Below, piece by piece: positions 16,962-26,796 of a stretch of 64,000 nucleotides of DNA; positions within the stretch are counted from its first letter, which is position 1, and each line of letters starts with the position of its first letter. The position numbers and the translations under genes were made by a program. Source of the DNA: Spongiibacter tropicus DSM 19543 (lineage in GTDB: Bacteria; Pseudomonadota; Gammaproteobacteria; Pseudomonadales; Spongiibacteraceae); NCBI RefSeq assembly GCF_000420325.1, contig NZ_ATUS01000001.1:624463-688462 (forward strand), in the 5' to 3' direction. The notes beneath the pieces were generated by a model. It ran no database searches, was not told the DNA's origin, and worked only from the letters and a program-made list of their open reading frames with translations.

Positions 16962-19471
16962 GATGACAGGCGCCCCCCTTGATCCAGCAACTGCGGCCCC
17001 GCGGTATGGTCAAAGTAGCGGTCGGCAATCGCCTGTGCCGTCGCCTTCAAATCTTCTTCCATCGCCAGCAGCAGGGCTTCCAGTTGTACATGGCGACCGT
17101 TTTCGACATCGCATTGCGCCAGCTCACTTGGCTGAGACAGCAGCAGCGTATTGGCCGCTTTGAGCAGACAGCGCCGATCCTGCCCCATCTGCAGGCGAGA
17201 ATCCGATGCCGACAGGGCTTCCAGATGATGTTGCAGGGAATCCAGTTGGAAGGCCACCGAACGCGGGTTTTCGTGATCGAACAACAACAGCTCCAGCCCT
17301 TTCTCCAGCCGGTAGCCGCTGCGGTAATAGCGCTTGTAGACGATCCGCGATTCCAGACTGGCCAATACCGGCTTCAGCAGGGAAATCGGGCCATCTGCCT
17401 CCACCCCCGGCACCAGGGTATGGCGAAGCAGCTCCAGACTTTGCAGGGCGCGCTCAATGCGTCGCCCCATCTCCATAAATCGCCAGGCGCGCGACCGCAC
17501 CATGCTTTCCTGGCTCAAGCCCGACAGGGCCAGCAAGGTGGTGACCAGAGGATCAAACAGCTCTTCCGGCGCCGACTGCAATTGCCGCGCAAGATGCCGG
17601 TTGAGGTAATCCATGCCGTCGCGAATATCATTGATCAGTCGCAGCATGTCGGTCGAAAACAACTCTTTCACACCATCAGCGGCGTGCAGGATCGACTCAA
17701 GATTACTGGCGATGCTGCCTATTCGCGCACGATTCGCGACGACATCCAGCAACTCCTGCTCGGGCGCCTGCAGGTTTTCTTCGGTCGTAAAACCCGGATA
17801 GGTATCGGTGATGTGTGTGACGGCTTGCAACAGCGTTGTCAGCATCTCCGTTGGGAGCGGCTCAATGCTGTGCAATTCTTCAAAGATGGTTCGCGTCAGG
17901 CGCAGCCCCGATTCAGCGCGCTCGGCATAGCGGCCGAACCAGAACAGGTTCTCCACCACCCGGCTGGGCAGACTCAGGCTGCCCTCTGGCCCGCGACTCT
18001 GCTCCCCGTCGATATTGCTGATCTGCGCCTCGGGTTCGGAGGCCAGAATCCAGGTGTCCTTGCTGCCACCCCCGTGGCTGACAATATGTCGGGTGTCAGC
18101 CGAGGCACCGACATGCGTCAGCCCGCCCGGCATCACACTGTAAGAACTGCCAGCCGCAACGGTGTAGCCGCGCAGCAGCATGGGGCGACTGCCGAGTTTG
18201 TCGCCGTCCAATACAGCGGTGTGCGATGGCGCGACCGCATACTGCGCAACATAAGCCTGCGGACGCGCCATGACCGAGGCCAACAAGGCGTCGCGCTGCC
18301 CCGGCGCCAGATCTCCGACAAACACACTGTGGTTGTTGTCGCTGCGGTAACAGGGGCGAATCAACAGCTTTTCAAAGTGCTCGCGCACATACTTCAGATC
18401 AGCCGGATCGCCACACCACCAGCTCGGCACTGACGTCAGCCGCAATTCGCGTCCGAGAAAATGACGGGCAATCGCCGGCATATATTTGGCCAGCGCAGGA
18501 TTTTCCAAAATCCCGCTGCCCAGCGGATTTGCCATCGCAACCGCACCGCTGCGCACCACTTCCAGCAATCCCGGCACGCCCAGCCCACCACTGGAATGGC
18601 TGACGAGCGGGTCCGTGTGGCAGTCATCGGTGCGCCGCAACACCACATCCACCCGGCGCAAGCCATCCAACGACTCCAGCCAAAGTGCGCCTTTGCGCAC
18701 CGTGAGGTCCCGGGCCTGAACAAGGGGGTAGCCGAGATAGTTCGCGAGAAACGCATCCTCGAATGAGCTTTCCTGATAGGCACCGCGCGTCAGATACACA
18801 ATCAGCGGCGAGTCCTTGTGTCCCGCCAGTTCCGACAGTTTTCGCCGCCATTGCAGGAAGAAGTTGGCCAGTCGGTGAACGTGGGCATCGCGGAACAGGC
18901 TGGGCATAACCCGGCGGAGCACGGTGCGGTTTTCCAGCGCGTAGCCGGTCCCCGGCGGCGCCTGACTGCGGTCACCGATCACCATCCACTCACCGCTGCG
19001 GTCCCTGACCAGATCGGCCGCATGGAAAATCAGCTGATGCTCACCGGGCAAGCGAATACCATCACAGGCCCGCAGAAAGCCGGGGTGGCCGAAGACCAGT
19101 CCCGGCGGAATCACTTTATTACTAATCAGGGTCCGCGGACCGTAGAGGTCGGCCAGAATCAGATTCAGCAGCTCGGCACGCTCGCGCAGCGCGTTTTCGA
19201 TGTTTTCCCATTCGCCACTGGAGAGAATCATTGGCAGCAGGTCGAGCTGCCAGGTGTGGCTGATATTGAGCTGGTCGCCGGGGCTGTAGCTGGCGCCATC
19301 ATCGCGAAGAATCCGCTTGGCGGTCTGCTGGCGTTTCTGCAGCGCTGACACGCCCATCGACTGCAGCACCTCCATGGGATAGCGCCAATGCTCGCGCAGC
19401 TCACCTTCGGGGCGCAACAGCTCATCAAACTGGCTGTGTTGCGGGCGGTACAAAACAGACTCGGAAGACAT
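16958..19471 (-). CDS. Fused circularly permuted ATP-grasp / alpha-E protein
   Basis: An 837-residue fusion. Residues 1-480 correspond to the circularly permuted type 2 ATP-grasp domain and residues 495-815 to the helical alpha-E domain (starting LPSRVVENLFWFGRYAERAE). The ATP-grasp part lacks key residues present in its neighbour at 20494-21972: LEDNLRVPSG is replaced by IGDRSQAPPG (164-173), VKP by IRP (371-373), and the glycine-rich SGGYG loop by SDNNH. It keeps the ALENR and GGGSKDTWI segments. It may therefore have lost or altered ATP use, possibly throughout this long-form subfamily. It follows the alpha-E gene after 96 bases and overlaps the transglutaminase gene. Confidence 0.85.
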   Translation of the reverse strand: MSSESVLYRPQHSQFDELLRPEGELREHWRYPMEVLQSMGVSALQKRQQTAKRILRDDGASYSPGDQLNISHTWQLDLLPMILSSGEWENIENALRERAELLNLILADLYGPRTLISNKVIPPGLVFGHPGFLRACDGIRLPGEHQLIFHAADLVRDRSGEWMVIGDRSQAPPGTGYALENRTVLRRVMPSLFRDAHVHRLANFFLQWRRKLSELAGHKDSPLIVYLTRGAYQESSFEDAFLANYLGYPLVQARDLTVRKGALWLESLDGLRRVDVVLRRTDDCHTDPLVSHSSGGLGVPGLLEVVRSGAVAMANPLGSGILENPALAKYMPAIARHFLGRELRLTSVPSWWCGDPADLKYVREHFEKLLIRPCYRSDNNHSVFVGDLAPGQRDALLASVMARPQAYVAQYAVAPSHTAVLDGDKLGSRPMLLRGYTVAAGSSYSVMPGGLTHVGASADTRHIVSHGGGSKDTWILASEPEAQISNIDGEQSRGPEGSLSLPSRVVENLFWFGRYAERAESGLRLTRTIFEELHSIEPLPTEMLTTLLQAVTHITDTYPGFTTEENLQAPEQELLDVVANRARIGSIASNLESILHAADGVKELFSTDMLRLINDIRDGMDYLNRHLARQLQSAPEELFDPLVTTLLALSGLSQESMVRSRAWRFMEMGRRIERALQSLELLRHTLVPGVEADGPISLLKPVLASLESRIVYKRYYRSGYRLEKGLELLLFDHENPRSVAFQLDSLQHHLEALSASDSRLQMGQDRRCLLKAANTLLLSQPSELAQCDVENGRHVQLEALLLAMEEDLKATAQAIADRYFDHTAGPQLLDQGGRLSS

Positions 19472-19567
19472 GATGATTGTTTAAGCTCGTAAATACCGGC
19501 GAGGATCACCGGGCGGCGAGCAGACTACCCCAGCCGCCCCCGGGCGTAAAGCGTGGCTCACCGATAT

Positions 19568-20494
19568 TCAGCCAGGCTGAAACCAGTTGTCCTGAATTTT
19601 CAGATGGATACCCGATACCTGTTTCTCCAGCCCATCCAGTGCTGGCAACAGCCGCTGCGGATCATCCATTTCAATATTCTTACCCAGTTTTGCCGCCAAC
19701 TTTTCCACGGCACTGGCCACATCGTCGCCACCGGGCAGGCTGCTCAGCGATGCCTGCATCTGCTCCAGGCAACAGGCCACCGAGCGCGGAAACAGACGAT
19801 CTTCGATCAGGAAGCGGGTAGCATCACCGGCATTCAACGCGACCCGCATTGTGCGCCGGAAAGGAGTAATTGCATCCAGTGAGCTGAGCACGCTGCTCCA
19901 CACCACCTCTATCGATGGCAGCTGCTCTTGTTCGCTGAACTCTGCCGACATACTGGCGCCGGCCTCAATCGTCCGCAGCCCCATGTCGGCGCGTTCAATA
20001 TTGCGACCCAGACGATAGAAATGCCAGGCGCTGTCGCGGCGCATGGTATCCACAATCAGGCCGTTAATCCCCTGGCAGGTACGAATGATTTCCTCAAGGA
20101 ATTCATGGCGATTCCGACGATTAATGCCCTGCTGAATATTCTCACTGACGTAAATCTGGAATTCGTTGATCAGCTCCCAGCTTTCGGGTGGGAGCGTGTC
20201 GCGGCTGGTACGGATATTCTCCCGCACCATTTTCAGCGAGTAATTCAGGGAACCGGAATTGCTCATGTCTTCCAGCAGGAAGCGAATCACGCGTCGCTCA
20301 TCCCGATTGGAAAAACGGCGTTCAAATTCGCGGTGACTGCCACTGGCAATAACCAGGTTGTGCCAGCTGATTCCGGTATCCCGAGGTAAATCCGAAAGCA
20401 GTGATGTGTAAACCTGTATCAGGCGAGCAATACTTTCCACCCGCTCCATGTAACGGGCAAACCAGTAGACCCGTTCAGCAACGCGCGACAGCAT
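19568..20494 (-). CDS. Alpha-E domain protein
   Basis: A 308-residue all-helical protein beginning LSRVAERVYWFARYMERVE, the conserved start of the alpha-E (DUF403) family, which also appears in the C-terminal half of the fused gene downstream. The segment RNIERADMGLRTI in the middle is another family hallmark. The family always occurs with circularly permuted ATP-grasp proteins and probably helps bind the substrate or product; its chemistry is not known. Its ATG overlaps the TGA of the upstream ATP-grasp gene by one base (TGATG), indicating translational coupling. Confidence 0.87.
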   Translation of the reverse strand: MLSRVAERVYWFARYMERVESIARLIQVYTSLLSDLPRDTGISWHNLVIASGSHREFERRFSNRDERRVIRFLLEDMSNSGSLNYSLKMVRENIRTSRDTLPPESWELINEFQIYVSENIQQGINRRNRHEFLEEIIRTCQGINGLIVDTMRRDSAWHFYRLGRNIERADMGLRTIEAGASMSAEFSEQEQLPSIEVVWSSVLSSLDAITPFRRTMRVALNAGDATRFLIEDRLFPRSVACCLEQMQASLSSLPGGDDVASAVEKLAAKLGKNIEMDDPQRLLPALDGLEKQVSGIHLKIQDNWFQPG

Positions 20495-21972
20495 CAGCGC
20501 TCCTCCCTTCTCACAATCCAGGTATCCTTACTTCCTCCACCCTGAGAGGAATTCACCACCAGCGAGCCCTTGCGCAACGCAACACGCGTGAGACCACCGG
20601 TGGTCACCTGCAGTTTTTTGCCTTGCAACACAAAGGGCCTGAGGTCCAGATGCCGGGGCTCTGCCTCCCCCGGGCCGGTAATAACCGGCGTGGTGGACAG
20701 GCTGAGTGTCGGCTGGGCGATGTAGTTGCGCGGATTCTCCTGAACCAGCTTGCGAAACTGCTCGTGATCCTTCTTGCTGGCGTGAGGGCCGACCAACATA
20801 CCGTAGCCGCCAGACTCGTTGGCGGGTTTCACCACCAGCTCCTCGATATGCTCCAGCACATACTCCCGATGTTTAGGGTCGTCGCAGAGCCAGGTTTTCA
20901 CATTCGGCAAAATGGCTTTCTCGCCAAGATAGAATTCGATCATTTTTGGCACGTAGGCGTAGACCACCTTGTCATCTGCCACCCCGGCACCCGGCGCGTT
21001 GACAATGGCCACCTTGCCCGCCTTCCAGGCGCGCATCAGACCGGGCACCCCGAGTACGGATTCCTTGTTGAAGACTTCCGGGTCAAGGAACATATCGTCG
21101 ATACGGCGATAAATCACATCCACCCGTTCGAGGCCGTCAATGGTTTTCATGTAGCAGTAATCGTCGTCATCCACCACCAGATCACCGCCCTCAACCAGCT
21201 CCACCCCCATCTGCTGCGCCAGAAACGCGTGCTCGAAGTACGCCGAGTTGAAGATGCCCGGTGTGAGGATAACAATGACCGGCTTGGATGAGCGCGGAGA
21301 CACCGACGACAGGGTCTCCAGCAGCATGGACGGGTAGTTGTCCACGGGGAGAATCGTGTTGTTCTCGAAGAATTCCGGCAACACCCGCTTGCTGACTTCG
21401 CGATTTTCCAGCATGTAGGCAACACCCGACGGCACTCTCAGGTTGTCCTCCAACACGAAAAATTTCCCGCTGTCATCGCGCACCAGGTCGCAGCCACAGA
21501 TATGCGCCCAAACCCCCTGGGGAGGCGAGAAGCCTTCGCACTCGGGCCGATAATTTTTGGAGTCGTCCAGCAGGTGTCTGGGCAGCACCCCCTCTTTGAA
21601 GATGCGCTGCCCGTTGTAGACATCATCAATGAACAAATTCAGTGCGCGAAGCCGCTGGGTAAGCCCCTCTGCGGTGCGCTGCCACTCAGTGGCATCAATA
21701 ACCCTGGGAATCAAGTCGAAAGGCCAGGTTCTATCGATATTCTCCCCGTCGGAGTAGACCGTAAAACTCACCCCCATATCGCGCACGGTACGCTCCGCAG
21801 CGGTGCGTCGCGCCTCCAGCTCGGCTCTATCAAGCTCTGAAAAATGCTTGACGATAGGCTGAGCAGCTCGCCGCGGCCGACCTTTTGGAGTAATCATCTC
21901 GTCGTAGAACCGACCGCCATCATACTGCGACCAATCGATGCCGGTCGCGCTGTCCCTGCTGCTTTGCGTCAT
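20494..21972 (-). CDS. Circularly permuted type 2 ATP-grasp protein
   Basis: A 492-residue stand-alone ATP-grasp protein (DUF404/DUF407 type). Catalytic residues look intact: E175 and N177 in LEDNLRVPSG (metal site), K382 in VVKPANESGGYGMLVG with its glycine-rich loop, and the closing GGGSKDTWIV near the C-terminus. ATP-grasp enzymes activate a carboxylate as acyl phosphate and join it to an amine or thiol, so a peptide-bond-forming role is likely. It is the first gene of the four-gene operon. No ribosomal precursor-peptide gene is evident beside it. Confidence 0.88.
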   Translation of the reverse strand: MTQSSRDSATGIDWSQYDGGRFYDEMITPKGRPRRAAQPIVKHFSELDRAELEARRTAAERTVRDMGVSFTVYSDGENIDRTWPFDLIPRVIDATEWQRTAEGLTQRLRALNLFIDDVYNGQRIFKEGVLPRHLLDDSKNYRPECEGFSPPQGVWAHICGCDLVRDDSGKFFVLEDNLRVPSGVAYMLENREVSKRVLPEFFENNTILPVDNYPSMLLETLSSVSPRSSKPVIVILTPGIFNSAYFEHAFLAQQMGVELVEGGDLVVDDDDYCYMKTIDGLERVDVIYRRIDDMFLDPEVFNKESVLGVPGLMRAWKAGKVAIVNAPGAGVADDKVVYAYVPKMIEFYLGEKAILPNVKTWLCDDPKHREYVLEHIEELVVKPANESGGYGMLVGPHASKKDHEQFRKLVQENPRNYIAQPTLSLSTTPVITGPGEAEPRHLDLRPFVLQGKKLQVTTGGLTRVALRKGSLVVNSSQGGGSKDTWIVRREER

Positions 21973-22135
21973 AAGCCGCTCACACCTGTTCTTGTCATCC
22001 GGCCGCCCCGGTTTGTTCGGGGCTCCGCTGTCTCTTCACTGAAGATAACTGTCTTCCGCGCTTATTTTCCAGAAAGCAAGGCGCGGGCCAAAACCACCGT
22101 AACCCCTTATAAAACCCCATAAAAACACGCACCCA

Positions 22136-22160
22136 CAAAAAAGCCACCCTGAGGTGGCTT
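22136..22160 (-). terminator. Rho-independent terminator after aceF
   Basis: On the minus strand the stem GCCACC with GGTGGC (22143-22158, small CTCAGG-type loop) is followed by TTTTTTG. It lies about 30 bases after the aceF stop. Confidence 0.87.
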
Positions 22161-22191
22161 ATTGTCGTAACGTCAATCGCATTCCTGTTCC

Positions 22192-23820
22192 CTACAGCAA
22201 AATGCGACGAATATCGGCCAGCAACTGCCCCAGTTCGGTAAAGAACTTACCGGCATCGGCACCATTAATCGCCCGGTGATCGTAAGACAGTGACAGCGGC
22301 AGCATCTTGCGTGGCTGGAAGGCCGTACCATCCCACACCGGCTTGATATCAAGTTTGGACACACCGAGAATCGCGACTTCCGGCGCATTGATAATCGGAG
22401 TAAATCCGGTGCCCCCGATATTGCCCAAACTGGAAATGGTGAAGCAGCCCCCCTGCATATCGGCAGGTTTGAGCTTGCGCTCCTTAGCCTTCTGCGCCAG
22501 CTCCGACGCTTCCGCAGCCAGCTCCCACAACGACTTTTTGTCGACATCGCGGATAACGGGCACCATCAGACCGACCGGCGTATCCACCGCTACGCCAATA
22601 TGAACGTACTTTTTGTACACCATATTTTCGCCGTCAGCGCTCAGCGAGGCATTGAACTTGGGGTTCATGCGCAGCGCTACCGCCGCCGCTTTCAGCAGGA
22701 AAGGTAAGGGCGTAAGCTTCACGCCCTTCGCCTGAGCTTCGGCTTTCATGCTGTTGCGAAAGGCCTCCAGCTCGGTGATGTCGGCGTCATCAAACTGCGT
22801 GACATGGGGCAGGTTCAGCCAGCTACGGTGCATATTGGCCGCCGTGAGCTTATGCAGCTTGGTCAGCGACTCTACCTCGATCTCGCCAAACTGACTGAAA
22901 TCCACCTCGGGAATCGCCGGAATGCCAGCGCCTCCCGCCGCAGCCGCCGGCTTAGCCGAGGTCAGCGTTTTCACATAGGCGTGCAGGTCTTCTTTAACCA
23001 CCCGTCCACGCGGACCGCTGCCGGTTACCTGATCGAGGCTGATACCAAACTCACGAGCCAACTTGCGCACCGCCGGTCCAGCGTAAACCGTCTTGCCATT
23101 GCCCTCATTCGCGGAAGACTCCGACGCTGCTGGAGCGGGAGCTGGCGTGGCCGCTTTTGGCTCTGGCGGCTCCGGTGTTTTGACCCGCTCACTTTCAGCA
23201 GCTGCCGTGGACTCGACCGCGGTATCCGGCGCCGACGAACCGCTGCGCTGCATTTCAGCAATGGCAGTGCCCTCAGCCGCGGCATCGCCGACCTTGATCA
23301 GCATGCTCAATACCTTGCCACTGAAGGGCGCAGGAACTTCCATCGACGCTTTATCGGATTCGAGCACGATCAGCGAGTCGCCCTCTTCTACCTCGTCACC
23401 CGCCGCCACACACAGCTCGATAACCTCAACACCATCGCCACCGCCAATATCCGGCACCTTGACCGTTTCCGGTCCCGCGCTGGCGGTTGGCGCCGCCTCA
23501 GCTTCGTCAGCAGCGGGCGGCGCAGGCTCCTCATCGGCGGCCTCTGGCTCGGCAGCTACCGGTTCGTCAGCGGGCGCATCGCCTTCAACGTCCAGCTCCA
23601 GAATGACATCGCCTTCGCCAACGCTGTCACCCACTTTCAGGCTGATTGACACCACTTTGCCCGCCTTGGGCGCAGGGACTTCCATCGATGCCTTGTCTGA
23701 CTCCAGTACCAGCAGTGAGTCTTCTACCTCGACCTGATCGCCGACGGCGACGCACACTTCAATGACTTCAACACCATCACCGCCGCCGAGGTCAGGAATT
23801 TTGATCGTTTCTGTTGCCAC
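22192..23820 (-). CDS. aceF: Pyruvate dehydrogenase E2, dihydrolipoyllysine acetyltransferase
   Basis: A 542-residue E2 with two lipoyl domains (about 2-75 and 118-190, each with the lipoylated Lys in ESDKASMEVPAP), separated by Ala/Pro/Glu-rich linkers. A peripheral-subunit-binding domain follows near 245-282 (AGPAVRKLAREFG), then the catalytic domain ending in SYDHRAINGADAGKF, which carries the active-site His and Asp region. It transfers the acetyl group to CoA in the pyruvate dehydrogenase core. The start is GTG at 23820 with AAGGAG six bases upstream. It follows aceE by 15 bases. The E3 gene lpd is not in the window. Confidence 0.96.
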   Translation of the reverse strand: MATETIKIPDLGGGDGVEVIEVCVAVGDQVEVEDSLLVLESDKASMEVPAPKAGKVVSISLKVGDSVGEGDVILELDVEGDAPADEPVAAEPEAADEEPAPPAADEAEAAPTASAGPETVKVPDIGGGDGVEVIELCVAAGDEVEEGDSLIVLESDKASMEVPAPFSGKVLSMLIKVGDAAAEGTAIAEMQRSGSSAPDTAVESTAAAESERVKTPEPPEPKAATPAPAPAASESSANEGNGKTVYAGPAVRKLAREFGISLDQVTGSGPRGRVVKEDLHAYVKTLTSAKPAAAAGGAGIPAIPEVDFSQFGEIEVESLTKLHKLTAANMHRSWLNLPHVTQFDDADITELEAFRNSMKAEAQAKGVKLTPLPFLLKAAAVALRMNPKFNASLSADGENMVYKKYVHIGVAVDTPVGLMVPVIRDVDKKSLWELAAEASELAQKAKERKLKPADMQGGCFTISSLGNIGGTGFTPIINAPEVAILGVSKLDIKPVWDGTAFQPRKMLPLSLSYDHRAINGADAGKFFTELGQLLADIRRILL

Positions 23821-23835
23821 AAAAAACTCCTTCTC

Positions 23836-26499
23836 TTAGCGGTAAATCGGGTTAATTTTATCGGCATCAATGCCGTATTTGGCAATGGCCTTGCTCACGT
23901 CACTCGCGGCGACTTTACCTTCGTCAGCCAGGGCTTTCAGGGCGGCCACCACAATGTAGTGACGATCCACCTCGAAATGCGCACGCAGCTTGGCGCGGGT
24001 GTCTGAGCGTCCATACCCATCAGTACCCAATACCACATAACGATTGCGAATATAGGGTCTGAGCTGCTCACCGTAAGCTTTGATATAGTCCGTCGCGCAG
24101 ATCACCGGCGCATCCTGTGCGTTCAGCAGCTCGCTGACATAGGGCACCTTCGGCTCAGCTTCCGGATGAAGCATATTCCAGCGCTCACAGTCATTCCCTT
24201 CACGACAAAGCTGATTGATGCTGGTGGCGCTCCAGATATCCGCCTCGACTTTGAAGTCAGCTTTCAACAGCTCGGCCGCCGCTTCTGCTTCGCGCAGAAT
24301 CGTGCCACTGCCCATTAACTGCACTTTGAGCTTGGGCTTTTTCACACTGCTGGAACGGAGCTTATACAGTCCCTTGATAATGCCTTCCTCTGCGCCTTCG
24401 GGCATATCCGGGTGCAGATAGTTTTCGTTCATCGTGGTGATGTAATAGAAAACATTTTCCTTCTCGTGATACATGCGCCGCATGCCGTCCTGAATGATTA
24501 CCGCCAATTCATAGGAATAGGTCGGGTCATAGGAATGGCAGTTGGGAATCATATTCGCCATCAGGTGGCTGTGGCCGTCCTGGTGCTGCAAGCCTTCGCC
24601 GTTGAGCGTGGTACGCCCGGAAGTCGCGCCGATCAGAAAGCCCCGTGCCTGTGAGTCGCCGGCCGCCCAGGTCAAATCCATTACCCGCTGGAAACCAAAC
24701 ATGGAGTAGAAGATATAGAACGGCACCATCGGATAACGATGGTTGGCATAGGACGTCGCCGCCGCCAGCCAAGCCGAGAACGCACCGGACTCAGTAATCC
24801 CCTCTTCCAGAATCTGACCGTCTTTGGATTCCTTGTAGTACATGATCTGGTCGGCATCATGGGGGGTGTAGCGCTGTCCCTGTGAGGAGTAGATCCCCAG
24901 CTGCCGGAACATGCCTTCCATGCCGAACGTACGCGCTTCATCGGGCACGATCGGCACCACGCGCCCACCCATGTTCTTGTCTTTCACCAGCGTCGAAAGC
25001 AAGCGAACAAAGGCCATCGTCGAGGAGATTTCCCGCTTGCCACTGGACTTGAGCTGGGCATCAAACTTCTCCAGCGCCGGGACATCCAGCGGTTCGAAGT
25101 CCGCCTGGCGCGCAGGCAGGTAGCCCCCCAGTGACTCGCGCCGTTTGCGCATGTACACCATCTCCGGACTGTCTTCCGGCGGGCGGTAGTACGGCACATT
25201 CTTGAGTTCATCGTCGCTAATCGGCACGGAGAAGCGATCTCGGAATTTCTTCAGTTCTTCCAGATCGAGCTTTTTCACCGAGTGCGCTTCGTTCTGCGCT
25301 TCACCGCCGCTGCCCAGACCATAGCCTTTCACGGTCATCGCCAGTACAACCGTCGGCTTGCCCTTGGTCTCCATGGCATTGGCGTAAGCCGCATAGACTT
25401 TATACGGGTCGTGACCACCGCGATTCAGGTACATGATGTCGTCGTCGGACAGGTCTTTGACCAGCTCCAGCAATTCCGGGTACTTGCCGAAGAAGTGCTC
25501 GCGAGTGTAGGCGCCACCATTGGCCTTGTAGTTCTGCAATTCGCCATCGACCACTTCATTCATCCGGCGACGCAGCAGACCGGTGTCGTCCTTCTCCAGC
25601 AGCTGGTCCCACAGACGACCCCAGATGACTTTCACGACGTTCCAACCTGCACCGCGGAACACGCCTTCCAGCTCTTGAATGATTTTGCCGTTACCGCGAA
25701 CCGGCCCATCCAGACGTTGCAGGTTGCAGTTGATGACAAAGCAGAGGTTATCGAGCTGCTCACGACCTGCCAGCGCGATGGCGCCGAGAGATTCCGGCTC
25801 ATCGCACTCGCCGTCACCCATGAAGCACCAGACCTTGCGGTCGCCGTGCTCAACCAGCCCGCGGCTCTGCTGGTATTTCATGACATGAGCTTGATAAATG
25901 GCCTGAATAGGGCCCAGTCCCATGCTGACGGTCGGGAACTGCCAGTAGTCGGGCATCAGCCAGGGGTGGGGATACGACGACAGGCCGTCGCCATCCACTT
26001 CGCGGCGGAAGCGGTCCAACTGATCTTCACTGAGACGCCCTTCCAGATATGAACGGGCGTACATGCCCGGCGAGCTGTGACCCTGGTAGTAAATCAGGTC
26101 CGCTTTGTCGCCACCGCGGAAAAAGTAATTAAAGCCCACATCGTAGAGAGTAGCCGACGACGAGAAACTGGAAATATGGCCACCCAGGGCATCATTATTG
26201 TCGTTGGCACGCATCACCATCGCCAGCGCGTTCCAACGAATCAGTGAGCGGATTTTGCGCTCCATGAACAGGTCGCCCGGCATACGCTTTTCATCGCGGG
26301 GCTCAATGGTGTTGCGGAATGAGGTGGTAATGGCTGCGGGCAGTTGTGCGCCATTGCGCGCGGCATGCTTGGCCAGACGCTTCATGATGAAGGTGGCACG
26401 GGCGCGACCGGCATGGGTCAACACGCCATCCATCGCTTCCATCCACTCTTGGGTTTCCTGGGGATCAAGATCTTCGCGCAGATCGGGGTCTTGCTTCAT
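23836..26499 (-). CDS. aceE: Pyruvate dehydrogenase E1 component (homodimeric type)
   Basis: An 887-residue homodimeric E1, decarboxylating pyruvate with thiamine diphosphate and acetylating the lipoyl groups of AceF. The thiamine diphosphate motif is GDGECDEPESLGAIALAGRE running to NLCFVINCN. The N-terminal DPQETQEWMEAMDGVL segment and the C-terminal KAYGEQLRPYI...VLGTDGYGRSD regions are typical. I chose the ATG at 26499, preceded by AAGGA, over an open frame 14 codons longer. It is the first gene of aceE-aceF; no pdhR-type regulator is adjacent. Confidence 0.97.
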   Translation of the reverse strand: MKQDPDLREDLDPQETQEWMEAMDGVLTHAGRARATFIMKRLAKHAARNGAQLPAAITTSFRNTIEPRDEKRMPGDLFMERKIRSLIRWNALAMVMRANDNNDALGGHISSFSSSATLYDVGFNYFFRGGDKADLIYYQGHSSPGMYARSYLEGRLSEDQLDRFRREVDGDGLSSYPHPWLMPDYWQFPTVSMGLGPIQAIYQAHVMKYQQSRGLVEHGDRKVWCFMGDGECDEPESLGAIALAGREQLDNLCFVINCNLQRLDGPVRGNGKIIQELEGVFRGAGWNVVKVIWGRLWDQLLEKDDTGLLRRRMNEVVDGELQNYKANGGAYTREHFFGKYPELLELVKDLSDDDIMYLNRGGHDPYKVYAAYANAMETKGKPTVVLAMTVKGYGLGSGGEAQNEAHSVKKLDLEELKKFRDRFSVPISDDELKNVPYYRPPEDSPEMVYMRKRRESLGGYLPARQADFEPLDVPALEKFDAQLKSSGKREISSTMAFVRLLSTLVKDKNMGGRVVPIVPDEARTFGMEGMFRQLGIYSSQGQRYTPHDADQIMYYKESKDGQILEEGITESGAFSAWLAAATSYANHRYPMVPFYIFYSMFGFQRVMDLTWAAGDSQARGFLIGATSGRTTLNGEGLQHQDGHSHLMANMIPNCHSYDPTYSYELAVIIQDGMRRMYHEKENVFYYITTMNENYLHPDMPEGAEEGIIKGLYKLRSSSVKKPKLKVQLMGSGTILREAEAAAELLKADFKVEADIWSATSINQLCREGNDCERWNMLHPEAEPKVPYVSELLNAQDAPVICATDYIKAYGEQLRPYIRNRYVVLGTDGYGRSDTRAKLRAHFEVDRHYIVVAALKALADEGKVAASDVSKAIAKYGIDADKINPIYR

Positions 26500-26739
26500 A
26501 TCACAGTCCTTTCGAATAACGTGGGCTGCCTCGACCAGCAAGCGACTGCTTGATTGTGTTCCGCGTCAACGGGCGCACCGACAGGGTCAACGGTCGGCGG
26601 TTATGTGCCTGTTGGTGACGGTGATCACCTGGCCTGTATGGCGCTGCCCGGCCTTGTGAGCTGGGCAGATAACCGATTTAAATTGGATTCCCGGCGGCGG
26701 TATGGCCCTCGGGAGCGACACGATTCTCGCAGCCCCTCA

Positions 26740-26745
26740 ATTATA
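26740..26745 (-). promoter_or_regulatory. Possible -10 element of aceE
   Basis: A perfect TATAAT on the minus strand in an AT-rich stretch about 240 bases before the aceE start. No good -35 is seen at the right distance, so this is tentative. Confidence 0.3.
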
Positions 26746-26776
26746 AATCAAGAAAATCCAGACATTTTTATTATGA

Positions 26777-26796
26777 ATAAAACTTTACAGTTTTAT
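26777..26796. repeat. AT-rich perfect inverted repeat upstream of aceE
   Basis: Two 8-bp arms (ATAAAACT and AGTTTTAT) flank 4 bases. It could be an operator for a pyruvate/carbon regulator or part of the transcription end of the M16 gene. There is no matching second copy in the window that I noticed. Confidence 0.35.

Noticed and set aside
16979-18433. A long open frame (484 codons) opposite the fused ATP-grasp/alpha-E gene
   Set aside because: It mirrors the real minus-strand gene, whose sequence has clear family motifs; the translation has no recognisable domain and biased composition.
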